Assembly: GCA_964573855.1 (NCBI GenBank)
Contig: CAZNKO010000010.1
Coordinates: 1-24,448 of the forward strand
Source of the DNA: CAZNKO01 sp964573855
GTDB taxonomy: Bacteria > Patescibacteriota > Patescibacteriia > UBA9934 > GWF2-40-263
Length of the DNA stretch: 24,448 nucleotides
Direction of reading: 5' to 3'
How positions within the stretch are numbered: position 1 is the first letter of the stretch; every line of letters begins with the position of its first letter. Made by a program: the position numbers and the translations under genes. Under the pieces are notes generated by a model. It saw nothing but the letters and a program-made list of their open reading frames with translations, did no database searches and had not been told where the DNA came from. This document shows positions 20,468-24,448 of the stretch, one piece after another.

Positions 20468-20752
20468 ATGCCCGGTACTACAACTTCGACATTTTTCTGG
20501 GTGTATGTACTAGAAAGCGAGAAAGACGGCGGTCGATACGTTGGGTGGACGACGAACCTTCGCAGACGGCTTCAGGAACATACTTCTGGAAAAAGCCTGT
20601 CCACAAGATCGCGGCGACCCGTGAGATTGATCTATACGGAAGGATGTATGAATGAACAAGACAGCAAACGTCGAGAGAGGTATCTCAAGACCACTCAGGG
20701 CCGCCGCTTCTTGGCTAAACGGCTCCGGACGTATTTTAAGTCGAAGTTGTAG
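20468..20752 (+). CDS. GIY-YIG endonuclease of the inverted-repeat element
   Basis: A 94-residue stand-alone GIY-YIG nuclease domain. The GIY-equivalent strand is VYVL (Y13 region), the YIG-equivalent is YVGWT (Y24), the catalytic arginine block is LRRRLQEH (about 31-38), and the conserved acidic residue is in RRERYLK (E70). The C-terminus is basic (GRRFLAKRLRTYFKSKL). All key residues are present, so it should be active, probably as the nicking or cutting enzyme that moves the element. The first codons (PGTTTST) and the last (KSKL-stop) are encoded by the terminal inverted repeats. The ATG is supplied by the flanking TATG. No RBS of the element's own is visible; translation may couple to the gene ending at 20464. 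GIY-YIG proteins of this size are often annotated as UPF0213/YhbQ-like. Confidence 0.93.
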   Translation: MPGTTTSTFFWVYVLESEKDGGRYVGWTTNLRRRLQEHTSGKSLSTRSRRPVRLIYTEGCMNEQDSKRRERYLKTTQGRRFLAKRLRTYFKSKL

Positions 20753-20759
20753 TACCGGG
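20471..20759. mobile_element. GIY-YIG inverted-repeat mobile element (289 bp)
   Basis: Perfect 20-bp terminal inverted repeats: CCCGGTACTACAACTTCGAC at 20471-20490 and its exact reverse complement at 20740-20759. TATG borders both ends (20467-20470 and 20760-20763). The only gene is a GIY-YIG nuclease that fills the element: its ATG lies in the left TATG and its stop TAG lies in the right inverted repeat. A shorter relative with the same ends lies 800 bp upstream. Confidence 0.9.
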
Positions 20760-20760
20760 T

Positions 20761-21840
20761 ATGCCCGAACCCTTTTTGAATATTCGAGCCATAGCGCTTC
20801 TCGTGCTCCTTGGGGCGGCGAGCGGTGTGATCACGAGTGCCCTTACGGTTGGGTATCTTTTTACGTACGTCACCGAGCTCGACGCGCTCATGGCGCCGTT
20901 TCGGCTCTCTGCCGAACGGCCGCGCGCGGTGCCTAAAACCACAGAGGAGGAAGGCGTCCGTGTACGCGCGGTCGCTTTACCGAGTGCGGTCGCGGTTTTG
21001 CCATCTGCTCCGGCGGGTCGTGTTCGGGAGGCCTCCGAGGCGCGGGCGTTCGGGGTGGCGCTCACTTCTGATGGATGGCTTCTCTTGGGTTCCCTGGATG
21101 GCCGGGTCCTGTTTCCGGCCGATGTCCTCATTGAGCGTGAGATATATCCGATTCGTCGAGTCGAGCCTACGCGCGTAGACGGATTGTATTTTGCCCGGAT
21201 CGAGGCGGCAAATCTTTCCGTAGCGCCGTTTGGGAAAGGAGGAAATCTCGCGGCCGGCGATCGCATCACCGCCTTGCTCGGCCCCGATGCCATGCAATTT
21301 GGATTTGTGCAAGCGGTCCGGGCGGTTTCGGGAGGGGAGTCGTCCGAGGAACCGGCGCGCCGGATTTTTTTCCGCTTTTCCACCCCGGGCCCGATCCACG
21401 GCACGCCTCTCGTGAACGCGGGAGGGGAACTCGTTGGGATCACCGTGTCCACAGAAGGGGAGATGCTCTCTGCCATTGCCTTTGAAACCCTTCTCCCATC
21501 CCTCCGGTCTCTTTTGAAAAATGACGAAATTTCGCGACCAACCTTGGGAGTGCGCGGGTATCACGCGGCGTTCCTTCTTGGCGGGGAGGAGAGGATTCAG
21601 GATTTTACAAATGGTTTTTGGGTAACGGGTCGCGGGGCCGTCGCTTCCGGGAGTGCCGCGCGCCGCGCGGGAATAAAGGAGGGAGACATCATCCTTTCCG
21701 TCAACGGGGAAACGATTCAGCGTGAGCGGACGCTGGATGAGGCGCTCTCCGCCTATGCCGGAGGGGACCAGGTACGGCTCGAGATTGACCGTGATGGTGT
21801 CCGGCAGATGCTTTCGGTCGTTCTTGGAGCGGCTCCGTAA
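20761..21840 (+). CDS. Degenerate HtrA-like protein (predicted pseudoprotease) with PDZ domain
   Basis: The 359-residue protein has an N-terminal membrane helix (about 10-35), a trypsin-like domain (about 80-240) and a C-terminal PDZ domain (about 255-357: GVRGYHA, SAARRAGIKEGDIILSVNGE). Compared with the active homologue at 2038-3195, the triad is gone. The TNRHVV histidine region reads DGWLLLGSLDG, the Asp region reads LYFARIEAAN, and the GNSGGP serine loop reads GPIHGTPLVN. The protein probably binds envelope proteins without cutting them. The ATG is part of the right TATG bordering the GIY-YIG element, so the insertion rebuilt the start codon. A leaderless-style gene follows 20 nt after the stop. 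Confidence 0.85.
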   Translation: MPEPFLNIRAIALLVLLGAASGVITSALTVGYLFTYVTELDALMAPFRLSAERPRAVPKTTEEEGVRVRAVALPSAVAVLPSAPAGRVREASEARAFGVALTSDGWLLLGSLDGRVLFPADVLIEREIYPIRRVEPTRVDGLYFARIEAANLSVAPFGKGGNLAAGDRITALLGPDAMQFGFVQAVRAVSGGESSEEPARRIFFRFSTPGPIHGTPLVNAGGELVGITVSTEGEMLSAIAFETLLPSLRSLLKNDEISRPTLGVRGYHAAFLLGGEERIQDFTNGFWVTGRGAVASGSAARRAGIKEGDIILSVNGETIQRERTLDEALSAYAGGDQVRLEIDRDGVRQMLSVVLGAAP

Positions 21841-21847
21841 AGTGGAG

Positions 21848-21853
21848 TATAAT
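21848..21853 (+). promoter_or_regulatory. -10 box for the Wzz-like gene
   Basis: A consensus TATAAT ends 6 nt before ATG 21860. No Shine-Dalgarno is present, so the message is probably leaderless. Confidence 0.6.
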
Positions 21854-21859
21854 AACCCT

Positions 21860-22504
21860 ATGTCATCCCTGTCTTACACGACGACGCTCCGTCATGGTTG
21901 GGCTACGATCGCTATGTTCGCCGCCCTCGGAGTCGTCCTTTCCCTCATCATTTCGTTTCTCCAGCCGCTCCGGTATTCCTCAACGGTCCGGCTTTTGATT
22001 ACGCAGGACATTGGGGTTTCCGTGGATGCGTATACCGCGAGCCGATCCGAGGAGCGCATTGCGCAAAATCTCGCGACTATTTTGTATACGACGACGTTTT
22101 TCAACCAAGTGTTGAACGCGGGATTTTCCATTGAGAAAAGTTCCTTCCCAACCGAGGATTACCGCCGCCGCCGCGAATGGCGGAAAACGATTGATACGTC
22201 CGTGTCGCGGGGCGCGGGGCTCTTGTCCGTAACCGCGTACCATCGGGACGTGAAGCAGGCCGAGCAGATCGCCCGCGCCATTGCCTTTGTCCTGACCGAT
22301 AAGGTAGGGGATTATACGTCCGGAGGAAATGTCCGTGTCCGATTCATTGATGCTCCGCTCAATTCCCGCTGGGCTGTGAAGCCGAATGTGTTTGCCAATG
22401 CCGTGTCCGGGCTTGTGCTTGGGGGATTCGCCGGGGTGACGTATGTGCTTCTCCAAGCGGATCAGATCCGCCGTCGGCACCAGTTGATGCACGAAGAGTG
22501 GTAA
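21860..22504 (+). CDS. Wzz/chain-length-determinant-like membrane protein
   Basis: Polysaccharide co-polymerase-type protein. From ATG 21860 the protein has 214 residues: a short cytoplasmic head, TM1 at about 13-35 (ATIAMFAALGVVLSLIISFL), an extracytoplasmic domain typical of Wzz (QPLRYSSTVRLLIT, then SVTAYHRDVKQAEQIARAIAFVL) and TM2 at about 178-200. The LNSRWAVKPNVFANAV stretch resembles the P-x2-P-x-x-P segment before TM2, although only partly. No C-terminal tyrosine-kinase domain is present. A 46-codon upstream extension to 21722 overlaps the previous gene and is rejected. It probably helps control surface polysaccharide length. Confidence 0.8.
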   Translation: MSSLSYTTTLRHGWATIAMFAALGVVLSLIISFLQPLRYSSTVRLLITQDIGVSVDAYTASRSEERIAQNLATILYTTTFFNQVLNAGFSIEKSSFPTEDYRRRREWRKTIDTSVSRGAGLLSVTAYHRDVKQAEQIARAIAFVLTDKVGDYTSGGNVRVRFIDAPLNSRWAVKPNVFANAVSGLVLGGFAGVTYVLLQADQIRRRHQLMHEEW

Positions 22505-22510
22505 AAATAA

Positions 22511-22597
22511 AAGCCGCCTTGGGCGGCTTGGCCTGGCGAATCCTGACAAGGAGGAGTCGTCATGACCGCTGTACCAAGCCGCCAAAAGCGGTTTTTT
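22511..22597 (+). promoter_or_regulatory. Attenuator-like set of alternative hairpins
   Basis: Three mutually exclusive pairings: AAGCCGCC / GGCGGCTT (22511-22529); GGCGGCTTGG / CCAAGCCGCC (22522-22531 with 22574-22583); and the terminator CCGC / GCGG followed by six T (22579-22597). The first hairpin also works as a minus-strand terminator, since TTATTTTTAC follows it on that strand. A strong RBS and ATG lie in the loop of the long pairing. Confidence 0.6.
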
Positions 22598-22669
22598 CTT
22601 TTGTTTCAGCGCGAAAAGTGTATCACGGGAAACCTCGAGGGTCAATGGTATTTTCAGGGGTTTTTATAG
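22562..22669 (+). CDS. Possible 35-aa leader peptide ORF
   Basis: ATG 22562 is preceded by AAGGAGGAG at 22548-22556, one of the strongest ribosome-binding sites in the window. The ORF opens MTAVPSRQKRFFLLFQ and ends at TAG 22667-22669. Its early codons overlap the terminator at 22579-22597, as in transcription-attenuation leaders. No family was recognised, and no run of identical codons points to an amino acid. It may instead be an unexpressed by-product of the hairpins. Confidence 0.3.
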   Translation: MTAVPSRQKRFFLLFQREKCITGNLEGQWYFQGFL

Positions 22670-22678
22670 ACCCGGCCC

Positions 22679-22707
22679 TTGACAGGTTGGTTATTTTGTG
22701 ATAACGT
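22679..22707 (+). promoter_or_regulatory. Promoter for the secreted protein gene at 23026
   Basis: A consensus TTGACA (22679-22684) is followed by a 17-nt spacer and TAACGT (22702-22707). An overlapping TGTGATAAC could serve as an extended -10. A start near 22714 implies a leader of about 310 nt. Confidence 0.5.
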
Positions 22708-22757
22708 AGTGCGTTCATGAAATGATCGTTTTCAAGCGAGTTTCCGCGGTCTGAAGC

Positions 22758-22807
22758 GGTTTGATGTCCGCGCCTTATCTCCTCCTTAAGGCGATGGATG
22801 TCAAACC
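22758..22807 (+). promoter_or_regulatory. Leader hairpin with anti-Shine-Dalgarno loop
   Basis: GGTTTGA, TCC and GCCTTA pair with TAAGGC, GGA and TCAAACC. The 9-nt loop TCTCCTCCT, with its neighbours, can pair with AAGGAGG at 23014-23020, the RBS of the downstream gene. This suggests a long-range translational switch. Confidence 0.55.
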
Positions 22808-22818
22808 ACTTGAGATCG

Positions 22819-22869
22819 CGGTCGGGTCAGGGGGCAGAAGAAAATACGTTCTGCATCTTGACCCGACCG
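22819..22869 (+). promoter_or_regulatory. Second leader hairpin
   Basis: An 11-bp stem CGGTCGGGTCA / TGACCCGACCG encloses an inner GCAGAA / TTCTGC stem. There is no T-run, so it is more likely an mRNA-stability or regulatory structure than a terminator. The sequence from here to 23003 shows no other clear feature. Confidence 0.6.
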
Positions 22870-23003
22870 AGGTCGAGCTCCTTTAAAGAGCAAGATCAAG
22901 GTTGGCGTCACCCTGGGCGGGTGGCGCGTCAAAACGGAGCATAGGGTTCCGTGGAGACACATCACGCGCTCGGGAGACGCGAAAGTTTCCCAAACACGCA
23001 GTA

Positions 23004-23022
23004 CCCCTTTTGAAAGGAGGGG
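23004..23022 (+). promoter_or_regulatory. Ribosome-binding site held in a hairpin
   Basis: CCCCTTTT-GAA-AGGAGGGG folds on itself (8 pairs, two of them G-T), masking the strong Shine-Dalgarno of the gene starting at 23026. Temperature, translation or long-range pairing with 22781-22787 could open or replace it. Confidence 0.6.
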
Positions 23023-23025
23023 CCA

Positions 23026-24270
23026 ATGAAGAAGTTCATGTGGTTCGCGGCGATCTTCGTGATCGCCATGGGTTCCAACGCGTTCGCGAACGGTGCGCCT
23101 GCGGCGGCTCCGTGCCTCAAGGTCGAGCCGCCGATCGACTGCTCGCCGCCGCCCCCGAAGTGCGACGCGCTGCAGACCAAGCACGCGGTCGCGGAGCAGC
23201 GCGCGTGCGAGGAGTTCAAAGGCGAGGGCGCCAAGTACGTCGCGCTGACGTGCTTCTGCGACTTGTCGCAGGTCAACAACCCCGAGCGCAAGTACGCGTT
23301 CGTCGCGTTCTGCGACCTCTCGGATCCGAGCGGGAAGGGAAGGCCGGACGGCATCCGCGAGGTGAACCCCGCGACGGACTGCAGGGCGAACGAGCGCCTC
23401 ACCGCGAACGCCCGCTGGGAAGCGGGTGAGCGCAAGAAGGAAGCCGCGAAGCTCCGCAAGGAGTTCGAGGCCCAGATCGGAGCGCTGCAGGACGCTCTCG
23501 ACAAGGCGGCTTCGACCGACGAAGTCGAGGCGATCCGAGGGAAGGTCGCCGATCTCGACGGCCGGCTGAAGATCGCCGAGCACAGCTCGAGCTACGCGGT
23601 CGAAGCCCTCGAGGGCGACGGCACCTCCGAGAACCCCGGGCTGAAGAAGCGGCTCGAGGAGCTCAAGAGGCTCGCGGACAGCCGCTTCAAGGAGCTCGAG
23701 CGCCGCGTGAAGGCGACCGAGGACCGTCTCGATATCCTCGAGGCGATCGTCGCGGAGCTCAAGAAGTCGAAGCTCGGTTTTGGCTTTAGCGGTCTCCTCG
23801 CCCTTCAGCCCGAAGTGGCAAAGGGGCTGGTCAGGGCGCGGGGCGGCAACGCTTTCGCGCTCCAGCCGGCGTTCCTGCTCGCGGTCGGCCAGACCAGGCT
23901 CACGATCGAGTTCGGACGTGTCGCCGAGCAGGGGCACGCGCCGGACAAGACGGCGGCGAGCTACTGGGGCAACGTCGGCGGCGTTTCGGCCGCCTACCTG
24001 TTCCAGCCGGCGCCGAACCTCGGCATCGGGCCCACGCTCGGAGTTCGGGTCAAGGCCACCAACTCGACGCTCGCGTTTTCGAACGCGCGCGCGATCGGCA
24101 CGACCTTGAACCTCGGGGCCGCGTTCGAGTGGGCGATCTCCGACTCCTGGCGCCTCAACGCTGGGCTGGGGCTGGCCTACGAGTGGAACCGGGCGAGCTT
24201 CGACGGGGTCGAGCAGATCGGCTCCGGATTGGGCGGCTCGGGCTCCATCGGGGTCGGGTACTACTTCTGA
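23026..24270 (+). CDS. Secreted coiled-coil protein with beta-barrel-like C-terminus
   Basis: The 414-residue protein has a Sec signal peptide (KKFMWFAAIFVIAMGSNAFA, cleavage after about residue 22). A cysteine-containing N-terminal domain follows (about 25-125; eight or so cysteines, including CFCDL and FCDLSDPSGKGRPDG). A long coiled coil at about 130-250 (KKEAAKLRKEFEAQ, LKKRLEELKRLADSRFKELERRVK) precedes a C-terminal domain of alternating strands. That domain reads like an outer-membrane barrel: FALQPAFLLAVGQTRLTIEFGRV, LGIGPTLGVRVKA, LNAGLGLAYEW, ending GVGYYF with a terminal Phe. The RBS is very strong but masked in a hairpin. Codons are strongly C/G-ending. The antisense strand is open for 504 codons, but only because of the GC-rich codon pattern. 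Confidence 0.85.
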   Translation: MKKFMWFAAIFVIAMGSNAFANGAPAAAPCLKVEPPIDCSPPPPKCDALQTKHAVAEQRACEEFKGEGAKYVALTCFCDLSQVNNPERKYAFVAFCDLSDPSGKGRPDGIREVNPATDCRANERLTANARWEAGERKKEAAKLRKEFEAQIGALQDALDKAASTDEVEAIRGKVADLDGRLKIAEHSSSYAVEALEGDGTSENPGLKKRLEELKRLADSRFKELERRVKATEDRLDILEAIVAELKKSKLGFGFSGLLALQPEVAKGLVRARGGNAFALQPAFLLAVGQTRLTIEFGRVAEQGHAPDKTAASYWGNVGGVSAAYLFQPAPNLGIGPTLGVRVKATNSTLAFSNARAIGTTLNLGAAFEWAISDSWRLNAGLGLAYEWNRASFDGVEQIGSGLGGSGSIGVGYYF

Positions 24271-24448
24271 CCTGACCTCAGCGTCATCTGGGCCCGCGGA
24301 AATCCATGGAAACATGGTAAAGTACGCAGGCCCTTTTTATTTCGGACAATCGGACAATCAAATAGCGATTCATCCGATGCGGTTATAACGGCGGCTGTAA
24401 CACGGGAGTGATATTTTCCTCTTCGCGGGGAATGAATTTTTCCGCCTC
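24271..24448. other. Downstream noncoding segment
   Basis: No gene was found. CATGGTAAAGT near 24313 resembles an extended -10 (TGG-TAAAGT) without a -35. CGGACAAT is repeated twice (about 24338-24354). CATCCGATGCGG at 24369-24380 also occurs at 37-48, just before the ftsZ promoter. Confidence 0.3.

Noticed and set aside
22801..24315. 504-codon open frame on the minus strand opposite the secreted protein
   Set aside because: Arg/Pro/Leu-rich low-complexity translation typical of the antisense of GC-rich codons; no RBS, and it covers leader hairpins. The plus-strand gene has a signal peptide and RBS.

Overview
The window looks like part of a chromosome from a Patescibacteria (CPR) bacterium, most likely Parcubacteria-like. 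This is inferred from the gene set and gene style, not from a phylogeny. Supporting signs are short intergenic gaps, several start codons sitting 6-9 nt after a -10 box with no Shine-Dalgarno (leaderless style), a long serine recombinase beside a tRNA, many small single-helix proteins, and a Wzz-like protein without a kinase domain. The code is standard, with TGA used as stop.

Layout. 1-4591 is a forward core block: ftsZ, nrdR, an HtrA-type membrane serine protease and pyk. 4643-4990 is a reverse orphan gene with its own strong promoter and RBS. 5146-5348 is a structured repeat followed by tRNA-Asp(GUC). From there to about 13.2 kb lies an AT-richer integrated element. Its left arm (reverse) carries a serine recombinase whose 3' end runs antisense into the tRNA, a 46-aa ORF, an HTH protein, a DUF5659-like protein and an unknown protein. 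Its right arm (forward) carries a membrane protein, a secreted SNase-type nuclease, an Ntn-hydrolase-like protein, a HEPN-like protein with an overlapping SEC-C micro-ORF, and two unknown proteins. Two related GNRA-hairpin RNA structures sit inside it. 13.2-15.1 kb returns to core genes on the reverse strand: a CheY-like regulator, rplT, rpmI and infC. smpB then diverges forward and leads into a second copy of the structured repeat and the tmRNA gene ssrA. Downstream of ssrA is a duplicated tmRNA 3' end enclosing a palindrome-rich mini-element, then a HicB/HicA toxin-antitoxin pair. 17.2-22.5 kb is an envelope block: an AI-2E/PerM family protein, two membrane-anchored proteins, a polytopic membrane protein, a catalytically dead HtrA homologue and a Wzz-like protein. 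22.5-23.0 kb is an RNA-structure-rich leader in front of a secreted coiled-coil plus beta-barrel-like protein.

Main discovery candidates. First, a tiny mobile element at 20471-20759 with perfect 20-bp terminal inverted repeats and one gene, a GIY-YIG nuclease. Its start codon comes from the flanking TATG target and its stop codon lies in the right repeat. A 136-bp non-autonomous relative at 19543-19678 has the same ends and its own TATGA target duplication. Both sit between envelope genes and leave them intact. Second, a structured element of about 120 nt occurs directly upstream of both tRNA-Asp and tmRNA, and the two copies show compensatory base changes in three stems. Third, the tmRNA appears to encode a 25-residue tag that does not end in the usual LAA.
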